Assembly: GCA_037389465.1 (NCBI GenBank) | Contig: JAZARR010000234.1 | Coordinates: forward strand, 496,001-560,000 | Origin: Baylisascaris procyonis | Taxonomy: Eukaryota > Nematoda > Chromadorea > Rhabditida > Ascarididae | Direction: 5' to 3' | DNA: 64,000 bases | Part shown: piece after piece, positions 1 through 11,847 of the stretch | Layout: every line of letters begins with the position of its first letter | How positions within the stretch are numbered: the stretch's first letter is position 1 | Notes under the pieces: generated by a model | What the model saw: the letters and a program-made list of their open reading frames with translations, nothing else | Database searches by the model: none | What the model was told of the DNA's origin: nothing | Program-made: the position numbers and the translations under genes

Positions 1-654
1 GCTCTGACAGCTAATCAAATATCCTGCCATTAAACCATATTCTTGCCAACAACTTCTTTTCCTATACTATATACTGTAACAAATTCTCTAGTTCCGTCTT
101 GACGGAATTATTACTTCACAACTTACTAGGACGTTCAAAGAAAATATTTTCTAACACTCTAAACCATTATAGCTTTTTTAGAATGCCAATCAAGCTTTGC
201 ACTAATTCTCTGTCACATATGCCCCAACTTGAGCCTTAGTCCGATCTATAAACTTAAAAATCCCTTCTTATCTATGCCCCATCCTCTCTTCTCATCTGAA
301 GTTTACTAAAAAAATACAATAACAATCGGCTGTCAACACACCAAATGACAGTTGGTAATAATGCTGCAACAGCACATTCCGACTCCAACATAAAAACATT
401 GCAGCGTAGTTGCCACAAACTACATAAAAATATAATCGATCGCTAGTTCAACACCGATAACGGCATGTCCGTGGAGTTTCGGTTTCAATTCGCATCTCAA
501 ATAGGCAGATCCCTGAATGTGAACTCAAAAAACCCCGCAATCATCCCATGGGGATGGGAGCCGCTTTGCAACATCGACTTGCAACAATAACAGCTAAAGG
601 AATTATAAACTTTACTATTGACAGAAGGCAACCAAGAAAATGATATGTCCTTAC

Positions 655-886
655 CATGTTCGAAAGGTGAAAATGTGCCTGCGTCGATATTGATGTAGGG
701 ATCGATCTTGATTGCGGACACGCGATATCCATGAGCCTTGAGTAGTACGCCAAGGCTTGATGAAATGATTCCTTTACCAACACCACTGATTACACCACCC
801 GTCACAAGAACCATTTTCACTGGCGGTACATTCATTGCCAACTCGTTAGCACTGCCCATCGTGCCAGCACCCTTAACAACATTCAT
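655..886 (-). CDS. ctps-1: CTP synthase, first coding exon (gene continues off the left edge)
   Basis: CTP synthase makes CTP from UTP, ATP and glutamine in the cytosol. The exon encodes about 77 residues. Residues 25-77 are the conserved N-terminus of the synthase domain: [15 protein letters not shown] (P-loop-like ATP site), then [20 protein letters not shown] (UTP/Mg binding region). It ends in codon phase 1 at CATG|GTAAGG. The next expected exon (GEVFVLDDGGE region) is not present in 1-654, so the rest lies outside the window. The ATG at 886 gives a 24-residue extension before MVLVTGG. The family usually starts close to that motif, so the internal Met25 is an alternative start. Family identity is certain; the start is less so. 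Confidence 0.95.
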
Positions 887-1569
887 TTATATAGGCTACA
901 TTACATCGATTACAACGTTCGCCGATCAACTCAAAGTAGGGGTAAAGTTTTTTCCCATTGCATGAACGCCTTCCCTCATACAATCGTGATGACTTCGCTA
1001 AAACTATAATATGCAAAGAGCTCTTTTAGCGACTGTTCAATGAATGAAAGGATTTCAATCGAAATATACTTCCTGCGCATATAGGAAATTGCCCAGAGTG
1101 CTCAAGGATCGGTCTTTCGCCTCTTTATGCTAAGTGGACATTGTATGCGCTTAGCACTAAGCTGGTAAATCAATTTGTGCATTAAATTGGCGAACTGATC
1201 CACTGCGTAGTAGTTATGTTTTAAGAGGCGCCAAAGATAAATAAATAATGAGCCTAGTTCATGGTATTGAAAAGGAGAGACTGAGGCAAGAAAATAAGTA
1301 TTAGGGTGATATAGTTGAAGGGATACGAGCATATAAGAAATGAAATTTTATAAGTTTAAATTTCCAGCAAAACCTATTTGGAAAGGTATATATGTGAGCG
1401 CTGAATTTTTGCACATCCATTACACTTGACCATCTTACAGTTTTACACCTGCTTACTTTTACCTTTCTTTTCTTTTAACACCATTTTTTACACCACGACT
1501 TTTAAAAATTTACACCTATCATACTCCCTCAACCTTAATATCAGCAGCAACGCTCTATAAAGTTGAATC

Positions 1570-2663
1570 TCAAAACCTGATTGAAAGATCTGGCAAAGGA
1601 ATCAATGGGACGTCAGATGCAAATGCAGATTCATTTCCACCTGCATTCACTTGATGAAAAAAAAAAAAATCATCTCTAACGGCTCACGGGTTACCTTCAA
1701 TTATTTTATTGACAACTGCCTCAGCGGCTACTCCAGCACCTGTCAATAAAGCAAGGAGGTGATTACAGGCAGTAGTGGATCTGATACTTGTGCCCATTAT
1801 CCCTCAACAATCTTCTAACCAACTTCCAAAGAAAATTATGGATGGTATTTGCATAATTAAGGATGAAATCCTTAACATAACATAATGGAGAGTGTGGGTG
1901 CGGAACGAGATGAGCACTCCACAATAATGTGACAAGAAGAGGAACGTGAGCAATTCTGCCCTCAACATCCACCTCCTCCCTTATGGTCAGAAGGGGTCAA
2001 ACTCTTTCTGAATAATTCATGGTTAGAACATGTGGTCCAACCAGGTAATATTTTACTGTTAAACATAAGGGAAGGAAGGGGAGGGTAGGTAGGGATCTGG
2101 GAATTAAGCAAAGCAAGAAAAAATCGGCAGCCATATTCGATAATAACAATAACCCTAGATTTACTCCTTCGACAATTTTGATCAACATTTACGATTTGAC
2201 TCTTAAAATAAGACTCAAAGGAAGCAATCGGAATACTTGCTTGTATATATACGAATATTTAAACAACAAAATAAAATAAAATAAAGTCAGTAGAAAAATG
2301 AAGCACAATTCCTCGTTTCTGGACGATACCAGCAACAACACCATCGATATATTTCATTGAAAATCACCTGACATTGTATTCATTTCATCAACAAATCAAA
2401 CATCCTTCTCAACAACAATAACAGATCATTCCACAATCCTTCTTTGAAATATTTGAAACGGCAAGAAATAACCCCAATATTAGACTGTTCTGTTCATAAA
2501 GGTTGTCACAACCAATTCGGCGCAATTTTGAAATTGCCGTGCCAAATATTTCAATTTACATGCAACAGCTTTAAAACCTGAATAGCCTTTTGCAGCGCTA
2601 AAATCTAACCCACCTCCCCACTTACCTACATCAAGCAAGCAGCTATTAGAATTTACAATGACC
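1570..2663 (-). CDS. Unidentified small protein, last three exons (5' end unresolved)
   Basis: No family recognised. Two short exons have clean splice sites and matching phase: 1695-1739 (acceptor TTGACAG, donor GAAG|GTAACC) and 1570-1649 (acceptor after a T-run, stop at 1570-1572). They encode AGVAAEAVVNKIIE, then V, then NAGGNESAFASDVPLIPL and a short tail. An upstream open frame ending at 2663 (TTAG|GTCATT, phase 1) joins in phase and adds a hydrophobic stretch, IRTIPVVATMALG, giving a possible membrane segment across the junction. That frame is open back to 2822 with no ATG, so further 5' exons must exist. The last two exons are better supported than the upstream one. It lies between CTP synthase and MRPS34 on the same strand. 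Confidence 0.42.
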
Positions 2664-3865
2664 TAAAGCCATGGTCGCCACGACTGGTATGGTGCGAATG
2701 GATTTCCTGCCAAGGATAGAGAGAAGGGAGCAGGCGATATCGTTTAGAGGACGTTTACTAGATCGAATATCCCGGCGGCAAATTGGAGGATCGTTCCCCG
2801 ATAAGAAGGGCCTCTTTGAGAATCATGAACCCGTTGTTACATAATTCGCAACCCTATATATCGAGTATAAAACTTTCTCGACAATATACGTGTGAATTCA
2901 ATTTTACCCACCTATTCCCGTATAATTCTAACTATTCATGCAAGTGAATTAAGCTACGACGAGAAAACTCTAATTCAAAGACAGGTAACTCTCTTTAAAT
3001 AGTTTTACACCTTTTCATCCTTAATTTCAGTTATTATTGACACTGCAAATGGCGTATAAAATATGCAAATGAGTTTCGTTATACAATCTTTGTGTTGCGG
3101 ACCTAGAAATAAGTCCTCCTTTTACGATTATATGATCAATAATTGTAATATCGATCAGATAATAATCGATTGATTGATCTTAGATCGATTGGTAGGTTGA
3201 AGGATAGGTGAAAGCAGTTTCAAATTGAAACTAAAGCTGCAAATTTCCAATGACAATGGAATAGGTCAGCATTGCGAAACGCCTAATTAAAGAAGATGAC
3301 GGTACATAAGAAGATGAAGGAAGCAAGTAAAACTTCAACTTAAAATGGACTCAGGCAACCACATACTTAAAAGGAATGGATCGATGAGGGCATATAAATT
3401 ATCGTCTCCATTCAATGAGATCTCAAAAGGTTTCAATTCCACTAAAGATTCATCGGTTAGAAATACTGCGATACTAAGTTGTATAGTTTTTTTTTATCAT
3501 AGATAGCAACTAGCATATTCGATAAACTATATCCTTACATTTCAATGAATGGAACGTTTTTTTTCCTGAAATCCCTTCTAAATCAAAATTCTACAATATT
3601 AGAGCCAAGAACATCCCAACCAAAGACCACGAACGTCACGATTACTAAATGAAATACACTAACCATCGGTTAAGTCATGTACCGACCATTTCAGGTCGTG
3701 GATTTATCCAGTCTCAGGATAGGTTCCAATCTAATCCACACTGTAATAACAACCTTATATTTGGCCTTTTCTCCTTTCTTTAGCTCGAAAAAATATTAAA
3801 CTACATTAAGCCGTTCCGATTTACTTTAAAATGTCAACATCGTTTCATTTTACAACTTACTACAG

Positions 3866-3931
3866 CTCCCTTATTAAATAGTATACATAATTAAACATCT
3901 CCCTTATTAAATAATATACATAATCAAACAT
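3866..3931. repeat. 33-bp tandem duplication
   Basis: Two copies of CTCCCTTATTAAATAGTATA plus CATAATTAAACAT differing at two positions. Confidence 0.85.
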
Positions 3932-5190
3932 ATTTCCTAAATAAATTGCCGATTAGAGGTAAATAAACACAAATAATCCATTCCAATGTGTTTCCCACTT
4001 TTGCAGTGGTACTAATTTCGCCGCTCACATAACGATATCCTCATTTGTAATCACAAATAAGTGACGAGATGAATGAAAAACAAATGCAAATTTCAATAGG
4101 CATTCTATAAAATTTCGATAACTGAAAGAAAAAAATTCGAAGGAAATTATTCGAAGCATCAAATTTTCACCTCATTATACGCTCAATTTTTGTAAAGTTC
4201 AATAAAAATTCCCTTCCAAAAAGTACATTCCTGGATTAAAGTGGTTTCCACAAATTTAATCGTCCGCTAATTCCTCAAAAATCTACTAAAAATTGAGCGC
4301 ATTCTACTGACATACGTTCTGTATATAATACAAACAAGCAATTCTAGTCATCTCAGAAAAAAGTCAAAACATCGCAGCGAAGAGCACATAAGCATCTGAA
4401 AGCTTCCGAAGCTTGTGGACTCGAATCGAGCGTTATATAAATGAACATTGCCAAAGACGCAATCTAACAATGTGCCCATCAAGGATTTTATATGTGCACC
4501 TTTATATACTACCACAGGGGACAATCGAAGCAAAGGTACAACAATTCTGTGCACAACCTTCGCTTCGTTACAACAACACAATGCTATAACCTATATGCTC
4601 AGTTGCAGATAAGGCAAACACCATATCAATAACAGCTTCCATCACATTGGAAGATATGTAGCAGTTGGGTGAGGGTGGGATAAAACGATATAAATTAGTG
4701 GAACGGCAAAGTCGAAACACCAACAATCACAGAATTCGCCAATTCACTTTGGTGGCCTCCAATCGTCGACTCACAGATTGGTTTACCGAGGACAAGGAAA
4801 ACAAGAAGAGTTTCTGAATTCTAAATCACCCATCCTAAGCGTGACTTCAGATCCTATTTTAACGTTTTCAGAAAACTTCTTTTTTTTTTTCCAACAGAAC
4901 AAGCGTGGTCCTATAATTAGCATAAAGAGGCAAGATAAATTTCAGAATAAGGCTATATCACTCTTACAGGTCAAATAACGCGTACAGGTTACAGATTTTT
5001 CAGGTCCCTTACAGGTCTTACAGGTCTCAGAGGTCTAGACAAATAAGAGTAATGTGGTAATAATATTCACGAATTCGAACATCCAACCGTCATCCCACTA
5101 ATGCGACCCTCCTTGTCTCTCCTTGACCTCATTGTCACATCCCTAAGCGGTGTTATGTTATTCCTCAACAAGAAAACTAGCATGTCCAAG

Positions 5191-8100
5191 TTAAACAGCC
5201 GCGCCGACGATGTGTTTGCTGGAGCGCTTGATTGTGGTGGATGGGAATCTCTGATGAAACTCAGCAGGTCCCACATTCCATGCTTCAACCCTCGTGGGTA
5301 ATTCTTTCCCATAGAGATCAAGCCATACTTCTGGATTCGCTTCGTCGTAAATTGACTTTCCTTTCTTCGGTGGATCAACCTACAAAACATTTAGGAGTAA
5401 TCACTTTAACTTCACTACAGACAACAGTAGAAATCACTCAATTTAAACGTTAAATGTCTTCAATGATGTGACAACAAAAAAGGGAACATTGAGAAGGATG
5501 CAGTGACAACGATTCAGTAGCCAAGTTTCGATGCCTGCCAATGGGAGAAAGGGTTGAAGGGTAAGGATGAGGGAACGAGAGTAGGCAAAAGAGAGGGAAG
5601 ATGATGGAAATGATGCAAAATATTCGACAAATTAGAATACTAATAATAAACAAATCATTGGATTTCAATAAAAATACATTTTTAATTCAACACAACAACG
5701 AGGGTAATTGCATTCATCACTCCAAAAAATCAACAAAATTTTCCTACAATCATTGATATTTCCATATAAAAATGCAAAAAGTGAAACAAAATGGACGATC
5801 TTCAAAAGAAGATTGAACTCATCAGCAACAAAACATCAAATAAAATTATTCAGCAAGCAAACATCAAATAATCTAAAGAATAATTTCCCACCTCTATCGT
5901 TCCCTTTCACAACGAAATTACCCATATCGCTTTGCTCCTCCTCCAATAAAACTTCATTTCGATGACCAATTCACTTACTTCTAAAACAATCTAGGCTATC
6001 CACAGTGGCATATCTTCCTGTCCAGCCCATCCACCTATCATGTTTTATGAACGCGCTCGACGAGGAACACTTCTGATATGAGGTTAGAAAAGAAATTTTT
6101 GAAGGTTGCCTCACCTTTACAATGAAAGGACGTAGCATCTCGAATTCAGGATCAACGCAAACTTCGAGTGGAGCACGTTCTTGTGACTCCGAGAAGTTGA
6201 GTTTATTCTTTTTTGCATACTTCTTTGCCAAAAGAATCTGAAAGTTCAACATCGCTCATCGAATTAAACAATCAAATAAGAGTACTCCCTTCCCAGTTGC
6301 CTTCAGATATCGCATCGAAGTCGTCACACTCATCATAAGTAGTGATGCCTTCGAATAAGAGTTTCATCGATGCGCCCACTACTATCCACCAACGACCTCC
6401 CCATCCAAAATAAATCAAAAAAGAACCATCTCTATATTCCACCTCAGTGAAAAGCTTACCTGCAACGGCGGCAAAGGGAAAGTATTCGGTGCTTCAATAT
6501 TTCCCATCGGTTCGGTGCATTTCATGAATTCTTCCTCTTCGTGCTTATGAATGAGTCTCCAATCTTAAAATATACTTCCCGCATAACACTACATTTTCGG
6601 GAACATTTCATTACCCATCACATATCAACTCAATCATTCACATCAACAAGAAGGCAATTAATATAATAAGCACTGGTTCAGTTGAAGATCATAGCAGCAA
6701 TCTGCTCACCTGTATTCACCTGGGGCTGGGTAAAATGATTATCAAATGGTATTCAGAACAGTCATCGACTCATTGAGAGTTTCATTAGAAAGGATTTAAT
6801 CGACTCCAATGCGCCTATATTCTTATGCCCTCAGGCGAAAACTTTTCGAGCTAGCTTGGTGGTAACCTCGTTGTAGACTATGATAGATCACTGATAATCT
6901 CACTAATTAGCAATTACGTCTGTCCTCATTCGTCATTTCTGACATTTTAAGCGATCACTTTTCATTACTTTTAACCAAGCATCCTATCTTCTGTCCCTTC
7001 GAAAATGTACGATCCTTATCATTATTATAGAATCTCTGTCACATTCCTTCTTTTCTTTATAGAGACGATCCTTAAGACTTCTAACAATCCTCAAGCAAAA
7101 ACAACATATATACTTGCACGTATAACACCTTTCCAAGGTTCACATAACTCAGTCCGAAACAACAAAGAAACTGCAGCAATATCCGCCATTTCCGCCATAT
7201 CGAGGTACCTTTTAAAGAAAATATGCGTAATAGAAGAATAAAACTTTATCTTATTCAATATAAATTTTGACGCTTAATTACTTCTAAATTCTTTGCAACC
7301 GTTGCTGCCAAACTATAATCCTCCAAAATTTCCTCCCTTGACCACCTTTTCTCTAAAAAAATCAAAATCTAAGTAATAATTCAGCAAAAAAACAAAAAAC
7401 AAGCATAATTTCGAGTAGAACATCTCCCCATCTCATAGTTCAGATATATAAACATTCCCCGGGATTAATTCAATATCTGTTGAATTATTAATTAAGAGCT
7501 AGTCACTATTTAGAATAAGATAGATAGTCAATCGACCAAAAGCAATAATCAACTCAATATGCTTCTTATAGGTAGAAGACCACACAATATGGTCTACTGA
7601 TATCATCAAATGCAGTACCATTGCAATGATTGGCACTCAGCAATTCACTAAAATAAATAAAAAAGAGAAAGGCGATTAGCACCTGATCGATTCAAATCTG
7701 AACTGAACACGTAGATGCCTAGATTGCGTCCTCTGAATGTCCATTCGGCCCATACCTTTCCTCCATATAACCAGCGATCCATCGACGGACGAGCCTGAAA
7801 ATCAACCGATCTGTCTCAATCGAATAACGATCCCTGCAGATCAAAACAGGGATAAAGATAAGCTTAATATTCGCACTTTTTGCATTTCATTGTTTCCCAT
7901 GTAAATGTCGGTGTCGACTCCATTCATCGCAAAAGAGGAGCCAAAAATTTCCACCTTTGGAGAACTTCTTTTTACTGACTAAAACAATAAGCCACTAGAT
8001 GAATCCTTATTACTCACGCAACTGCTAAGTCATTGCAACGAATTCAATAAATTTTGAAAATGTCCACTGGATGAAGCGATAAATCCACGGTATATGGTTC

Positions 8101-9324
8101 ATAAATCGATGGCCTACACGTGAATACGGTACACGATGTTCGCCTCATTTTGGCATCTATCTTGGCGCTCTCCCTCCAACAGCTTCGGCCTAGCTGATGG
8201 CGTTTCTTTGCAATCGTTCTTAGAACTAACCCCATTGCCGAAATTAAGTATCAAAGTCAGCTAGGACAAGAGACAGCCAACAATGGTAAAAATACAGCGC
8301 TCATCTTGGTTCGACACAATAGCCGACAGCCGCACTCATTTAGACCTCTGCGAATAGAGGGGAGAATCCCACTGAATGCAACTAAATTCAGGGCGAACTG
8401 ACGGAGAAATCTACCTCTCCATAGGGGGAAAAACCTCCTCACTGGGGAATTATAAAGGAGAAAAATTAAAACATTCAACACTAAACATTTCAAAAGTCTG
8501 GCAATTAACAAACAATTTTTGGGAAATATAATAACGCTTGTGGAGTGCTTTTTCTGTGCCACATTGCCAGATTTCGAACGATTTGAGAAGAAATGGTCAG
8601 AGGAACTGAGCTCTCTCGATGAAAACAACTGCAGCATATCAGTTCCGGCTTAAGTTGGGCGGAAGTATGAAAGATAGGATAGTACACAACGAAGATTGAA
8701 CTTCTCTAATAGATTTGGAGGAGAAAGGTTGCAAAATCAAATCCAACCTCCATTCTCCTCCCCCAAACCAATATGAAAACAAAGAGAGAGGATCAGTAAA
8801 TATTTCAATGTTTAAGTTGGTGGACTAAACGAAGAAAAGATGGGCAAAGGAAACTGCAGTTTAATACTGCCACTTATAAATCTTATCACAAAACAGCTTC
8901 GAATACCTTGAATGCCAAGAGTTTCACTTTGCAAGCGGTAAGAACGCTTGTCAGGAATGAAGATCCAGCTAAAATTTTATACAATACTTAGCAAAGAAAT
9001 ACCCACTGAAAAGAGGGGTAAACACCATAAAAATACGATTACATGGGGAGAACTGAAAGACTCAATAGAAGTGATTCATTTAAACAAAGCAGACTGTCGC
9101 ATCAAACCTTCCATGCAACTTTAAACATAACAGCCAATTTATTAAATCAATTTGCGTACCTTTATTATGCGTAGATAAGATGGTTGATGTGGCCATTTAC
9201 GTGTCCATTCATTTTTCGTTACAAGACGACCCACACCAAGAGCACGTATTTGACATAACAATTCCCAAAGGAATTTACCCTCGGCAGTTATATCATAATT
9301 GCCAATATATCTGATTGCACTCAT
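5191..9324 (-). CDS. mrps-34: Mitochondrial ribosomal protein S34 (mS34), complete, 5 exons
   Basis: Component of the small mitoribosomal subunit. Exons: 9160-9324, 7683-7794, 6460-6563, 6115-6237, 5191-5379. Phases agree throughout and the coding length is 693 nt, giving 230 residues (human MRPS34 is about 218). Family signatures are RALGVGRLVTKNEW in exon 1 (human LFGLGRLVTRKSW) and DWRLIHKHEEEEF at the exon 2/3 junction (human DWRLVPKHEEEAF), then a PLPPL motif. The C-terminal exon is basic and diverged. The ATG at 9324 lies 6 nt after an acceptor (TTATTGCAG at 9331) with no recognisable upstream coding exon, which suggests a trans-splice site. Exon 2 could read past its donor into the intron, but only the GTGCTA donor at 7682 restores the DWRL frame. 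Confidence 0.88.
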
Positions 9325-9330
9325 ATCAAC

Positions 9331-9346
9331 CTGCAATAACATTATT
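9331..9346 (-). promoter_or_regulatory. Candidate spliced-leader (trans-splice) acceptor for MRPS34
   Basis: The minus strand reads TATTGCAG immediately followed by GTTGAT and the MRPS34 ATG. The MRPS34 family N-terminus fits starting here, and no cis-spliced coding exon was recognised upstream. In nematodes this arrangement commonly marks an SL acceptor. A non-coding 5' exon is the alternative. Confidence 0.45.
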
Positions 9347-11060
9347 AATAAAAACATTTCTATATATTATTGTGAAAGATCCACATAAATTAAAGTGAGT
9401 CTTTCATATAAAATTTAATAATTATAGGTAAATATAGTGTAGCCATCGATAGCACTAAAAATCCTTTCATTAGCACGTATAGCACAACGAGTGTATTGAC
9501 CTCCTCTTCTTGACATCTGCACTACGCATGAGTCAATAATGGTCACATTTGGGAAACGGTCCTAGCTAGAGGGCATTCTCCTTCAATTTCCCTTTCTCCC
9601 TTAGCACCCAGGAAAACATCCAAAAGTATAACATATACTCCGACTCCGGTATGGTCGAAGGTAATTGACCGATAGGTGAATGACCTCATCGAGCATCTCG
9701 TAAACATATTGCACAAATTACTGAATGCAAAACTTTCAAAAGAGTAGAAATAATGAACGTGATTAATACTGATCGCCGAATGGAAGGAGAGAAGGGGGAA
9801 GTGGCAAACTTGAAATATATGAGAAGCTTTGTTATCAAATTGCATTCTATAATTTAAGTGCGTAAAAGAGGGCAATTCGGGACCATTCGTATCAATAACA
9901 AATCCCACCCTTCTCCCCTACAATAAGAGGAGATCGAAGCATGGGAGGCAGTGGTGACATGAACAGATCGATGTGGATTCAAAACTTGAACCACAAGAAA
10001 AGATTTAGCCGCAACTTAGACGATACAATACATCACGAATCTGGCAAATACCTCATATCCACCGATATTCTGTTTCCAAAATTCAGATATAGAAGTTGAT
10101 ACCAGAATTGGGAACTTCCAAGAAGTCAGCATTCCCATAAATCGACAACTAGAGGATCAAAGTGCTCTTAAATATGACCTTATGAGTTGTCTCGATGCTT
10201 CAGCTAGCCAAAAAGACAAAAAGATCATTCAGCTACTAAAAAAACTTGTGAAGGTTCCTTTTTTAGATGTTCTTAAATGCACAAAACCCTTTCGTTGAAC
10301 ATTAATCTATTCGAGATGTCAGTCCAATTCTAATCGAATTCATTGAACCTCTCTCTCATTCCTCGCAATTCTCACCAATGCTCATCTGCCCTACATTCTG
10401 TAACTTCCGTCACAGTCCCATTCGCTTAGCGAATCGGCAAAAGAGGTCGAAAAATTCAACGTGTTCAGTTGACACCGATTGGTGACACAACTATAAATGC
10501 TTTTCTTTCGTCGCTAAGGGACATCCCATAGTTTCTTAAGCTCCAATACTTGTGCATTTACTTCTAGACGAATGTATCCATCTTTTCATAAGCACTACGA
10601 TTTAAACATTCCATCCTCCCCCTTCCCCCTCAAGAAAGTAGAGGTACAGAGAAGCTTTGCCGATGACTGCAATTCCACATGAACGCATTTTCAACGAAAA
10701 AATTTAAAAATTTCTGCAGTTTCCACAAGCGAAGCCTATACTTCCTTCTTCAACTTGAATTCAGTCAAATCTTCATTCCCATCATCCCACCCACCCACCC
10801 CCCGTCCTCCCTCCCACCTCTGCGGTGAATGGTAGCGCCAAGAAATGCTGTAAAATTATTCGTCTCCAACTCAACTCTTCCGTTTGCTTACTCGTTCGAC
10901 GCAACGATGAATTTTTATGGAACAAGAATCAATGGAATATGCAACCAACTTTTACAGATAACAGCAAATAACTTTTAAATAACTTTATTAATTTAATTTC
11001 AAATACGCAAAAATCACCACACAAAAATCAACAACAATATCACTCATAATTACATGACTA

Positions 11061-11212
11061 TTTCCTAACAGGATCATAAATTCGACCCCCACTCAAGCAA
11101 GCAATAGCAAATTACCTCTTAAATAATTCTTCGAAAATTTCCTGACAGGATTACAAATTGACCCCTACTCAAGCAAGCAATAGCAAATAACCCCTTAAAT
11201 AATCCTCGCCTG
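11061..11212. repeat. 77-bp tandem duplication
   Basis: Two copies starting TTTCCTAACAGGATCATAAA, each containing ACTCAAGCAAGCAATAGCAA. It lies downstream of TRAPPC6. Confidence 0.85.
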
Positions 11213-11668
11213 TAATTGCAATCACAACAATGGCAGCACTACTATATTATATACCAACAATTAAATACTGAGGCTAAAAATTGAATACCTCAATAAACGA
11301 CAAAATAAACAAATTCAAGTCATAATCTCCAACCCATTTCTAGTTGCTGCTCCATCTTTCAGACTTCTAGATCCTCCGCAAAATTACATTAAATTTCACT
11401 GCATCTATATCAATAGGCAACAGAAAGCAAGTCATCAAGAGAATATCCACTCCGATAGAAACATATTAATGATAGGAGTTTATAAAATCCAATACCAAAA
11501 ATCATATGTGAACGTCATCGACAATACCAACATGCCGTATATTCGCGAATAATATCCCCCTCAATTGAATGCGCTCTCCTTTAGTTTTTCAGAGAAGTAG
11601 TTATAGACACTTTTCAAATATTAAATCATTAAAAAAGGGAAAACGATTCGATGACCTAAAAATTCTTT

Positions 11669-11674
11669 TTTATT
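11669..11674 (-). terminator. Poly(A) signal of TRAPPC6
   Basis: AATAAA on the minus strand, about 175 nt downstream of the TRAPPC6 stop codon; a canonical poly(A) signal in a plausible 3' UTR position. Confidence 0.5.
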
Positions 11675-11847
11675 TCACAATTCTGGTAAGTTTTCAAAGT
11701 TCCCCACAGCTTTGAGTAAACTTTCCCGTAAGGTCATCAATCACCTCGAAACCTGGTCTTTAATACAAAATTACAGGTTAATTACATTAATTTGTCACCT
11801 GAGCAGCATTTTTCATCACATATGAACAACACAACGAAGATATCTGC

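Noticed and set aside
8044..8687. Minus-strand frames of 60-126 codons
   Set aside because: They lie within MRPS34 intron 1, overlap each other in different frames and have no family resemblance.
9543..9908. Minus-strand 121-codon frame between MRPS34 and TRAPPC6
   Set aside because: GTG start, no splice sites or recognisable motif, and it lies in presumed intergenic or 5' flanking DNA.
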